Origin: an uncultured Eubacteriales bacterium
Lineage (GTDB): Bacteria > Bacillota > Clostridia > Oscillospirales > CAG-382
Assembly (NCBI GenBank): GCA_900550505.1
Contig: URSI01000069.1
Span: 1 to 6,432, forward strand
Direction: 5' to 3'
DNA: 6,432 nt
The position numbers and the translations under genes were made by a program. The first letter of the stretch is position 1. Each line of letters starts with the position of its first letter. Under the pieces are notes generated by a model that saw only the letters and a list, made by a program, of their open reading frames with translations, was not told where the DNA came from and did no database searches. Of the stretch, positions 1 through 6,432 are shown piece by piece.

Positions 1-1
1 C

Positions 2-793
2 CTGGACGGGGAATTCGATGACGGTGACGGAAACAAGGTCCTGAGGTATGTTGCCCGGGATGATGATACGGACGTTATTGAGATACCGTACGATGAAGCG
101 TTTGATGAATATACGCTCCACACCGGAAAAATTGTGACCGAGACGCCTTTTTATGTTGACAGCACGCTTCCCGCATCGTTAAATCTCATTTATCCTATCA
201 GTATGTTCGAATATGTGCTGCCGGAGGAAGTCAGAGACGATGAGATACAATTTGAATTCTTTCTGACTTCGGGAGATCACGCCGCCAGCTTTGAAAACCT
301 CAGGCGTGTTCTGAGCACGAACGGGCTCGTATCCGAGGACCTGATCGATTATGCTGAAAGAGTTGAGGTCAGCAGAAACTTTGTGAGCATTGTACGGGTT
401 TTTTCATATGGATTTATCGTCCTGATCTCTTTGATCGCCGCGGCAAATGTTTTTAACACTATATCGACCAATATCGGGCTGCGGCGCAGGGAGTTTGCAA
501 TGTTAAAATCGGTAGGTATGACGCGCCGGGGATTTGATAGGATGATGAACTTTGAGTGTCTGTTGTACGGATCAAAAGCGCTTTTGTTCGGACTGCCCGT
601 ATCCGCCGTTGTTGCGTTCCTGATCTACCTGTCCGTGTCCGGCGGATACGAGACGTCATATCAGCTCCCGTGGCAGGCGATAGGCATCGCGGTGCTGAGC
701 GTGTTTTTGGTCGTGTTCTCGGCCATGATATATTCGATGAGCAAGGTACGGAAGGATAACCCGATAGACGCGCTGAAAAATGAGAATCTCTGA
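2..793 (+). CDS. ABC transporter permease, FtsX/MacB type, C-terminal part
   Basis: This is the last 263 residues of a membrane permease whose start lies left of the window; the frame is open from base 2 with no stop. Residues 1 to about 130 are hydrophilic and acidic and fit an extracytoplasmic domain. Three membrane spans follow at about 134-156, 193-212 and 224-246, the usual C-terminal FtsX domain. Between spans one and two sits the family's cytoplasmic loop ('GLRRREFAMLKSVGMTRRGF'), thought to couple to the ATPase. The end 'NPIDALKNENL' is common in clostridial members. Such permeases pair with a LolD/MacB-like ATPase and often export peptides or lipids or act in peptide-antibiotic resistance; the ATPase would lie outside the window, so the substrate cannot be named. 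It is first in a rightward run, 19 bases before the next gene. Confidence is high for the family and low for the substrate. Confidence 0.9.
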   Translation: MDGEFDDGDGNKVLRYVARDDDTDVIEIPYDEAFDEYTLHTGKIVTETPFYVDSTLPASLNLIYPISMFEYVLPEEVRDDEIQFEFFLTSGDHAASFENLRRVLSTNGLVSEDLIDYAERVEVSRNFVSIVRVFSYGFIVLISLIAAANVFNTISTNIGLRRREFAMLKSVGMTRRGFDRMMNFECLLYGSKALLFGLPVSAVVAFLIYLSVSGGYETSYQLPWQAIGIAVLSVFLVVFSAMIYSMSKVRKDNPIDALKNENL

Positions 794-812
794 ACAGGAA
801 AGGAAAAATAAA

Positions 813-941
813 ATGAAAAAATATATCATATCTTTTATCATACTGGCAGGACTGACGGCGGCGGTCTGTTACAAATTGTCGGCAAGAAGAAAAAGACGTA
901 ATGATCCGGACACGGGTGATACATATGAGGTGTCGGAATAA
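813..941 (+). CDS. 42-residue single-span membrane microprotein
   Basis: This short frame begins at ATG 813 and ends at TAA 939-941. It has a good Shine-Dalgarno sequence (AGGAAAGG, 796-803) nine bases before the start, which is the main reason to accept it. The protein starts MKKYIISFIILAGLTAAVCY, with one hydrophobic span at about residues 4-20, then a strongly basic patch (RRKRR, about 25-29) and an acidic end. The basic patch after the span suggests that the C-terminus stays in the cytoplasm. It follows the permease by 19 bases and its last 17 bases overlap the start chosen for the SanA-like gene, so translation may be coupled. I do not recognise a family. It could be an accessory subunit of the transporter, an upstream frame controlling the next gene, or chance; the ribosome site and composition favour a real protein. 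Confidence 0.55.
   Translation: MKKYIISFIILAGLTAAVCYKLSARRKRRNDPDTGDTYEVSE
914..920 (+). promoter_or_regulatory. Ribosome binding site deciding the SanA-like start
   Basis: GGGTGAT lies four bases before ATG 925 and matches the GGTGAT part of the anti-Shine-Dalgarno complement in its usual register. The alternative in-frame ATG at 901 has only a weak AAGAAG about 12 bases upstream. This favours 925, which also gives a compact basic N-terminus before the membrane span. The site lies inside the microprotein coding sequence. Confidence 0.5.
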
Positions 942-1629
942 ATTCGTAAAGGCGGCGTGCCTGTCAACGGCGTTGCTTGCAGTTGCGGGCCTTGTCATGA
1001 TCTTCTGTATTGACGTCTTTGTGAAAAATACGGCAGCGGCAAGGATCATAACTACCGAAGAGGCGTCGGAGCTGAAGGAAGTCGATTGCATTCTGGTGCT
1101 TGGCTGCCTTGTCAGGGAGGACGGTACTCCGAGCGGGATGCTGGAGGATAGGCTCAGGCGTGCGGTTGAGCTGTATAATAACGATGCCGCCCCGAAACTG
1201 CTCGTGAGCGGCGACCATGCAAGCGACGAGTACGACGAGGTAGGTGCGATGAAACAATATGCCGTGCATGCGGGCATACCGTCATCCGACGTGTTTATGG
1301 ATCATGAGGGCTTTTCCACCTATGAGAGCGTTCGGAGGGCAAAAGAGGTCTTCGGTGCGGATAAAATAGTAATCGTGACGCAGGAATACCATCTTTACCG
1401 GGCGCTTTACATAGCCGGACAACTCGGGATAGAAGCCTACGGTGTCGCCTCCGATTATCACACGTTTTCCGGTCAGTGGATGCGTGATATCCGCGAAATA
1501 TTCGCAAGAGTTAAGGATTTCGCCGTCACCGCGATCATGCCTGCAACGACGTGCAATAACGACGTCATACCCCTGAGCGGCGACGGCGACGTTACCGATG
1601 TTTGCCGTGCCGTAGAGCGTTATCAATAA
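925..1629 (+). CDS. SanA/YdcF-like DUF218 membrane-anchored protein
   Basis: With the ATG at 925 the product has 234 residues, close to E. coli SanA. A basic N-terminus (MRCRNKFVK) precedes one span at about residues 9-30. The DUF218 domain follows at about 53-190: 'CILVLGCLVREDGTPSG', 'EDRLRRAVELY', 'KLLVSGDHASDEYDEVGAMK', 'GFSTYESVRRAKEVF' and 'IVIVTQEYHLYRALYIAGQL'. The SGD (95-97) and TQxYH (152-156) motifs and the C-terminal 'IPLSGDGDVT' are typical. The domain should be extracytoplasmic. SanA affects envelope permeability to vancomycin in E. coli at high temperature; the biochemical activity is unsettled and its meaning in a Gram-positive is inferred. A start at 901 would add eight residues but has a weaker ribosome site. 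The gene overlaps the microprotein by 17 bases and ends 12 bases before a strong terminator. Confidence 0.88.
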   Translation: MRCRNKFVKAACLSTALLAVAGLVMIFCIDVFVKNTAAARIITTEEASELKEVDCILVLGCLVREDGTPSGMLEDRLRRAVELYNNDAAPKLLVSGDHASDEYDEVGAMKQYAVHAGIPSSDVFMDHEGFSTYESVRRAKEVFGADKIVIVTQEYHLYRALYIAGQLGIEAYGVASDYHTFSGQWMRDIREIFARVKDFAVTAIMPATTCNNDVIPLSGDGDVTDVCRAVERYQ

Positions 1630-1641
1630 GAAAACGGAAAA

Positions 1642-1674
1642 GGGCGGGAAAGCTTTCTGATGGCTTTCCCGCCC
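1642..1674. terminator. Bidirectional intrinsic terminator between convergent genes
   Basis: A perfect 12-bp stem (GGGCGGGAAAGC at 1642-1653 with GCTTTCCCGCCC at 1663-1674) encloses a nine-base loop. Rightward it is followed by T-rich GTGTATTTTCTTTT; leftward by TTTTCCGTTTTCTT. It therefore looks able to stop transcripts from both the SanA-like gene, which ends at 1629, and the HAD gene, whose stop is at 1720. The leftward T-tract begins directly at the stem and is probably the stronger one. Confidence 0.88.
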
Positions 1675-1719
1675 CGTGTATTTTCTTTTGCCTGAAAATT
1701 GCTGCGCCCGGTGCCGGCG

Positions 1720-2379
1720 TCAGGGTTTTCCGTGCCGGGCGGCGTCAACGACGTCGGCAGGGGTCCGGCACAGTACGTATGCACCGGCACTCCTGAGCTC
1801 GTCACAGGTACCGTAACCGTACAGCACGCCCGCGCAGCGTATGCCGCACGCCGCCGCACCGTAAACGTCGTACTGACGGTCGCCTACCATCAGCGTATCC
1901 TCGGGCGAAAGACCGAGCGTATCGATAATATACTGAACTACCTCTTCCTTGGCGGAACGCGTGCCGTCAAATTCGCTGCCTGCGATCAGATCAAAATATG
2001 TATCAACTTTGAAGTTTGAAAGTATCCTTTGCGCAAACGGAAGCGGCTTAGAGGTCGCCAGACAGACCCGGCGTCCGTCATCCTTCAGCTGTATCAGCAT
2101 TTCTTTAACGCCCGGATAAAGCGAGTTTTCATATATACCGCGATCGCGGTAGTATTCGCGGTATTTTTTTACCGCCGCGTCGGCTTTTTCTTTGTCAAAT
2201 CCGTAAAAGCTCATGAAAGATTCCTCGAGCGGAGGTCCTATTACGCGCCTTAATTCGTTTCTGTCACTGATTTCGACTCCGAGTGCGTTGAGCGCATATG
2301 TAAAGGACGCGGAGATACCGGGAAATGAATCGGTCAAAGTCCCGTCCAGATCAAGTAAAATGTTTTTAAAGCCCGTCAT
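1720..2379 (-). CDS. HAD-superfamily hydrolase, phosphoglycolate-phosphatase type
   Basis: This soluble 219-residue phosphatase carries all four HAD motifs. Motif I is DLDGTLTDS, with nucleophile D10 and acid/base D12. Motif II is in LATSK (about 108-111). The motif III lysine is K144 in SAKEEV. Motif IV is MVGDRQYD (D167, D171). The helical cap sits between motifs I and II (about 15-85), as in subfamily I Gph/PpaX-like enzymes. Length is normal. Members act on small phosphates such as 2-phosphoglycolate, pyrophosphate or nucleoside monophosphates; the natural substrate cannot be read from sequence. Start: AAGGA (2389-2393 on the + strand) lies nine bases before the ATG, and the DLDGT motif sits at the expected distance. 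It is last in the leftward block, 27 bases after the 80-residue gene, and ends before the shared terminator. The family is certain; the symbol is deliberately left blank. Confidence 0.93.
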   Translation of the reverse strand: MTGFKNILLDLDGTLTDSFPGISASFTYALNALGVEISDRNELRRVIGPPLEESFMSFYGFDKEKADAAVKKYREYYRDRGIYENSLYPGVKEMLIQLKDDGRRVCLATSKPLPFAQRILSNFKVDTYFDLIAGSEFDGTRSAKEEVVQYIIDTLGLSPEDTLMVGDRQYDVYGAAACGIRCAGVLYGYGTCDELRSAGAYVLCRTPADVVDAARHGKP

Positions 2380-2406
2380 ATGCTTTTTTCCTTAAGATGG
2401 TATTTA

Positions 2407-2649
2407 TCAGGCGCACGATTCGCCGTCAGCCGTTTCTTCAGAGCGGGCGCCGGCTTGTTCACGCGACTCAAGAAAATCGTCTATGCAGCGATCGGCAATC
2501 ATCCATATTTCTTCTGCGGCGGCATACAGCTGAGAAAATGCCGTGCCGACGCGTTTTCTGATCTCGCTTGCCTGACCCGGTTCCCCGGCGCTTGTTACGA
2601 ACCAGTTCACGGCAATCACGGCGAGCGCTATCGCTGCCAGCTTTTTCAT
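2407..2649 (-). CDS. Small exported or membrane-anchored protein, 80 residues
   Basis: The N-terminus MKKLAAIALAVIAVNWFVT is a short basic start and a hydrophobic stretch (about 4-19), like a signal peptide or single anchor; a cleavage near SAG (20-22) is possible but not clear. Residues about 29-63 look like an amphipathic helix ('SEIRKRVGTAFSQLYAAAEE', then 'IADRCIDDFLESREQ'), followed by an acidic polar tail ending in CA. A GGGTGG ribosome site (2656-2661 on the + strand) sits six bases before the ATG. It is 27 bases upstream of the HAD gene and 94 bases after the 363-residue gene. I do not recognise a family. Its layout (export signal, helix, polar tail) and operon position support a real gene, although it is short; the rightward frame over the same bases lacks these traits. 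Confidence 0.68.
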   Translation of the reverse strand: MKKLAAIALAVIAVNWFVTSAGEPGQASEIRKRVGTAFSQLYAAAEEIWMIADRCIDDFLESREQAGARSEETADGESCA

Positions 2650-2671
2650 TACAAACCACCCTTTTTGTATT

Positions 2672-2685
2672 CATTCAATTGAATG
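2672..2685. repeat. Perfect 14-base palindrome upstream of the 80-residue gene
   Basis: CATTCAATTGAATG reads the same on both strands and sits in the 94-base gap, 22 bases before the ATG of the 80-residue gene and just upstream of its ribosome site. It could be a repressor site or mRNA element, but no convincing promoter hexamers surround it and AT-rich palindromes of this size can occur by chance. The rest of the gap holds no clear terminator, only a weak AAAAGCTTTT palindrome near 2731-2740. Confidence 0.3.
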
Positions 2686-2743
2686 TTAACCATATCAGGG
2701 ATGATTTATTCAACAATTTCCGGCGTTTTGAAAAGCTTTTTTG

Positions 2744-3835
2744 TCAGTTTTCCTTTTTTTCATTTTCTGCGCCGTTTTCTTTGCTCGCCGGTTTGGTGCG
2801 ATACGACACGGAAAGAGCGGCGAGGATATCGTCGATATTGTCAAGCTGTTCGCGTTTGAACTCCGCTCTGGTGGTCGGACGTTTGACCCCGGCAGATCCT
2901 GCGGCGTGCACGGAAGGTTGTTGTGTTCTCATAGGCGCTCTGTCCTCTTCGCTTGCGTTGCGTTGAGCGTCGGCAGGGCCTTTCGGCACGGTGAAGTGGT
3001 TCGACATGGATTTTTCATTATGAGCAGAGACATCATGCACAGAGCCGTCGTCGTTGTCGGGCTGTGCGTCCGTACGGACCTCGGGAATGAGCTCCGGTGT
3101 GCTTTCTTTCGTCGTCTCGGAGTGCGTATTTTCACTCTCGGCGGTTTCGGTTACCTCCGTTTCCGCTTCAATATTGTAAGAGGCGGTCTGCATCGCCGTG
3201 ACTTCTTCGTCGACAGAACCCGCATCCGGAGCGCCGGAGTAAATACGCGTGCGGTCGGATTCCTGAAACATGCGGATCCGTTCGTTTATCATCGAACGCA
3301 GTTCATACAGATCGATGCCCACGTCGTTTGATTTGAGTATTACCGCAGGCATCCCGGAATCTATGCCGTCGAGCAGATCACGCCGTGAACGCCGGCTGAG
3401 ACCGGTGAACACTTTAGACGTGCTTTTGAGGTTGATACCGAGCCAGTCGCATTTATTTTTACCGAATAATTTGATGTCCGTGATGTTGTCCCACGTTACG
3501 AAGGCTATGCCGCCGTCCGGGATCGTGCAGTCTATCAGCGCTTCGTCGGTGAGTATCACGGCAGTCTGCGGGTTCAGCAGACGCAGCAGGTTGAATGTCG
3601 TATTGTATCCGAAAAATGCCGTTCCGATACAGCCTATGGCGAAGTACCCTATCCGTATATAGCGGTCCTGCTGATCGGGAAAGATATCTGTCAGCGGAAC
3701 AAAAAGACAATAAATCGACGCTGCCAGGAATATGAGAGAAATTATAAAATATATCCCTCCCCGTGCCCGCCTTGCGCAGATGCGTATATCGTTGCTTTCC
3801 GTCGGAAAATTCGGACTGTTGAGAGCATCATTCAT
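2744..3835 (-). CDS. Two-span membrane protein, STM3941/PH-like core, disordered tail
   Basis: This is a 363-residue protein. Residues 1-27 are cytoplasmic, and two spans lie at about 28-46 and 61-84. A beta-rich domain follows at about 86-190 ('TAVILTDEALIDCTI', 'FVTWDNITDIKLF', 'WLGINLKST', 'ELRSMINERIRMF'). Two N-terminal spans followed by 'L-x-D-E-x-L-I-D' and 'W-D-N-I-T-D-I' resemble STM3941-type proteins with a PH-like membrane domain; this is from memory and not searched. Residues about 195-325 are low-complexity, acidic and Thr/Ser/Glu-rich, so probably disordered, and a short helix (about 323-342, 'RAEFKREQLDNIDDILAALS') lies near the end. A strong ribosome site (GGAGGT, 3843-3848 on the + strand) is seven bases before the ATG. 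It is 22 bases after the 227-residue gene, so co-expression is likely. Function is unknown. Confidence 0.85.
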   Translation of the reverse strand: MNDALNSPNFPTESNDIRICARRARGGIYFIISLIFLAASIYCLFVPLTDIFPDQQDRYIRIGYFAIGCIGTAFFGYNTTFNLLRLLNPQTAVILTDEALIDCTIPDGGIAFVTWDNITDIKLFGKNKCDWLGINLKSTSKVFTGLSRRSRRDLLDGIDSGMPAVILKSNDVGIDLYELRSMINERIRMFQESDRTRIYSGAPDAGSVDEEVTAMQTASYNIEAETEVTETAESENTHSETTKESTPELIPEVRTDAQPDNDDGSVHDVSAHNEKSMSNHFTVPKGPADAQRNASEEDRAPMRTQQPSVHAAGSAGVKRPTTRAEFKREQLDNIDDILAALSVSYRTKPASKENGAENEKKEN

Positions 3836-3857
3836 TTTTCAGACCTCCGGTGATCGT

Positions 3858-4541
3858 TTATTTGTATGCTGTTTCCGTTACGGGTGTAAGATTGGAATAG
3901 AAGTCGAAGCTCTCTATCAGCTCACCGTCCGCGTATATGCTGAAAGTGTAGACGACGCCCTTTCGGATCTCCGTGTCGAACTCATCCTCACTCACCGTGA
4001 GATCGGATGAAGAACTCTCCTCGGTCTGCGGCGGATTGAGTGTCTCGTTTGCCGAAAGATCAAGCGTCACACCGCCAAACGCTATGCGCTCGTACCCGTA
4101 GTTGTACCGTGTCATCGATTCACGGTTGACGATGTCGTATTCATGTCCGGCGCTGTCTGTGAGCCTGTACTCCAAAGTTTTGCCGGGAGCGGTTTTGTCA
4201 ACAACAAACCGTACCCCTATCTCCACTTCGCTCACCTTTTCGGCGTAAATTATCCTGCGGAGCATAACGGTCCCGTCGCTGTTGGTATTTGTGGAGTTGA
4301 TCCGGTAGATGGGAAAATCGGACGGGTCGCTTTCATATACCTCACGCGCGTGTGGCGAAAGAAACGTTTTTTCCACCATCGCGGGATCGCAGCTCGTGAA
4401 GAAGCGGAAGAAAAAGAAAAGGTATATAAAAATGGCGATGAAATACAGTATGCCCTTAAATATCGCCTTGGCTATTCTTGCGGCGGTCCACTCGATGTCA
4501 AGCAGTTCTTCTTCGGGGAAGTATTCGCCCTTGTAGTCCAT
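3858..4541 (-). CDS. Membrane-anchored protein with outer beta domain, unknown function
   Basis: The product has 227 residues. An acidic, helical cytoplasmic head (1-20) and positive residues R22, K25 and K29 precede a very hydrophobic, Phe-rich span (about 29-49), so the C-terminal part should lie outside. Cys51 follows the span at once. Residues about 75-225 read like alternating beta strands ('EVEIGVRFVV', 'LEYRLTDSAGHEYDIV', 'ERIAFGGVTLDL', 'VVYTFSIYADGELIESFDFY'), an Ig-like or similar sandwich, interrupted by an acidic Ser-rich loop (about 172-190). I do not recognise a named family. The ribosome site AAGGGG (4550-4555 on the + strand) is eight bases before the ATG. The gene starts 87 bases after the ATPase gene and ends 22 bases before the STM3941-like gene, its most likely functional partner. 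The gap before it shows no terminator. Confidence 0.85.
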   Translation of the reverse strand: MDYKGEYFPEEELLDIEWTAARIAKAIFKGILYFIAIFIYLFFFFRFFTSCDPAMVEKTFLSPHAREVYESDPSDFPIYRINSTNTNSDGTVMLRRIIYAEKVSEVEIGVRFVVDKTAPGKTLEYRLTDSAGHEYDIVNRESMTRYNYGYERIAFGGVTLDLSANETLNPPQTEESSSSDLTVSEDEFDTEIRKGVVYTFSIYADGELIESFDFYSNLTPVTETAYK

Positions 4542-4628
4542 GTGTCAGTCCCCTTTCGTTGGACGGAGCTTTCGTATTTGTATCCGCGTGTCGGCGACGC
4601 AAAGCGGGGCGGCCGATCACGGGAGAGT

Positions 4629-6182
<1,554 letters not shown>

Positions 6183-6186
6183 CGTA

Positions 6187-6195
6187 CCCTCCTCC
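6187..6195 (-). promoter_or_regulatory. Strong ribosome binding site for the TTG start of the ATPase gene
   Basis: On the minus strand GGAGGAGGG is followed by TACG and then TTGTTG. The GGAGG core is about eight bases from the first TTG (6182-6180) and eleven from the second (6179-6177). It lies inside the reading frame if ATG 6218 were used, where it would encode a Glu/Gly run. It argues for initiation at 6182, which gives the family-typical start, (M)LVSVVHSAALNGID. Confidence 0.7.
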
Positions 6196-6227
6196 TCGAA
6201 CGGGCTATGGCGCCGCATTACCGATTT

Positions 6228-6249
6228 GAACGGGAAAGACGTCCCGTTC
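6228..6249. repeat. Perfect 8-bp inverted repeat in the ATPase gene leader
   Basis: GAACGGGA (6228-6235) and its exact complement TCCCGTTC (6242-6249) are separated by six bases. On the leftward transcript this would form an 8-bp hairpin about 46 bases before TTG 6182, downstream of the proposed promoter. No T-run follows on either strand, so it is not an intrinsic terminator. It could be an operator or an RNA stem affecting translation; which one cannot be told. Confidence 0.45.
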
Positions 6250-6299
6250 TCCTCGCGCAGCTGACAGCGCCCGGCAAATATACCGCCCTATCTTAGTAC

Positions 6300-6328
6300 A
6301 GCATACCACTTTTCCGTCCGAAAAACAA
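6300..6328 (-). promoter_or_regulatory. Candidate extended -10 promoter for the leftward gene block
   Basis: Reading leftward, TTGTTT (6328-6323) is followed by a 17-base spacer and TATGCT (6305-6300), with TG one base before the -10 hexamer, the extended -10 pattern. Four of six -10 bases and three of six -35 bases match the vegetative consensus. Transcription would begin near 6293, giving a leader of about 110 bases to TTG 6182 that contains the 8-bp inverted repeat. Spacing and position are good; the hexamers are imperfect. Confidence 0.45.
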
Positions 6329-6343
6329 GAGCTTTTTTATATG

Positions 6344-6385
6344 TGCACCTTCATTGTCCGCTTGCGGCAGGGACATGCGGGTGCA
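6344..6385. repeat. Nested hairpin-forming intergenic element
   Basis: TGCACC (6344-6349) pairs with GGTGCA (6380-6385). Inside, CA (6352-6353) pairs with TG (6376-6377) and TGTCC (6355-6359) with GGACA (6371-6375). This gives 13 pairs with only a 2x2 internal loop and a one-base bulge, around an 11-base apical region that can add two GC pairs. It is not followed by a T-tract on either strand. The rest of 6386-6432 shows no gene I can support. The element may be an RNA fold, a protein site or one copy of a dispersed repeat; no family is recognised. Confidence 0.4.
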
Positions 6386-6432
6386 GACAGGGGCGGTGAC
6401 ACGCAGGTTTATGAAAAAAATTTGAAAATCGG

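Noticed and set aside
459..1277. 272-residue open frame on the minus strand
   Set aside because: It lies opposite the permease, the microprotein and the SanA-like gene and crosses their boundaries; the product is Ser/Arg-rich with no family motif, typical of antisense frames in this composition.
2650..2743. Promoter or terminator in the gap after the 363-residue gene
   Set aside because: TTGAAT or TTGTTG hexamers lack a matching -10 at proper spacing, and the AAAAGCTTTT palindrome has too little GC to be a convincing terminator.
2741..3331. 196-residue open frame on the plus strand
   Set aside because: It lies opposite the disordered tail of the 363-residue membrane protein; the product is Arg/Phe/Val-rich with no recognisable motif, and the minus-strand gene has a strong ribosome site and coherent domains.
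4387..4398. Lipobox-like FFTSC after the span of the 227-residue protein
   Set aside because: The -3 residue is Phe and the N-terminal region before the span is about 28 residues and acidic, which does not fit a standard lipoprotein signal peptide.
4542..4628. Promoter between the YifB-family gene and the 227-residue gene
   Set aside because: A TTTGCG with a TACAAA 15 bases later on the minus strand is a poor match in sequence and spacing; no terminator is seen either, so the gap holds only the ribosome site that I can support.
6293..6430. Possible C-terminal end of a leftward upstream gene (46 codons, ends ...RKSGMLY)
   Set aside because: It has no recognisable motif and contains both the hairpin and the candidate promoter; it could be real but is not supported well enough to call.
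6341..6432. Possible start of a rightward gene (MCTFIVRLRQGHAG...)
   Set aside because: No acceptable ribosome site precedes ATG 6341, the segment forms a long hairpin, and the opposite strand is equally open, so coding cannot be supported from 30 codons.

Overview
The window most resembles the chromosome of a Gram-positive anaerobe of the Clostridia (Bacillota), plausibly a gut or rumen member near Ruminococcaceae/Oscillospiraceae. The reasons are the FtsX-type permease with its 'NPIDALKNENL' ending, the SanA-like protein, the YifB-type ATPase and the purine-rich Shine-Dalgarno sequences before most genes. This placement is inference from protein style; no rRNA or other marker gene is present. 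Base composition looks moderate (about half GC) and even, and nothing indicates a phage, IS element, integron, tRNA or CRISPR array.

Layout. Positions 2-1629 run rightward: the C-terminal part of an ABC-transporter permease (FtsX/MacB type, start outside the window), a 42-residue single-span membrane microprotein, and a SanA/YdcF-like (DUF218) membrane-anchored protein whose start overlaps the microprotein stop. A strong, probably bidirectional intrinsic terminator (1642-1674) separates this from a leftward five-gene block reading from 6182 down to 1720. That block holds a YifB/ComM-family Mg-chelatase-like AAA+ ATPase, a 227-residue membrane-anchored protein of unknown function, a 363-residue two-span membrane protein with an STM3941-like/PH-like core and a long disordered tail, an 80-residue small exported or membrane-anchored protein, and a HAD hydrolase of the phosphoglycolate-phosphatase type. 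Gaps inside the block are 87, 22, 94 and 27 bases, and I see no convincing terminator in them, so it may be one transcription unit.

The right end (6219-6432) is non-coding as far as I can tell. It holds a plausible extended -10 promoter for the ATPase gene, a perfect 8-bp inverted repeat in its leader, and a long nested hairpin further upstream, with short open frames on both strands that I do not trust.

How the genes may work together: the rightward genes look envelope-related (export permease, small membrane protein, SanA-like envelope protein). The leftward block combines a DNA-processing ATPase and a soluble phosphatase with three uncharacterised envelope proteins. I see no recognised defence, biosynthetic or mobile system. 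The most interesting material is the three unknown envelope proteins, the overlapping microprotein and the structured intergenic DNA at the right end.
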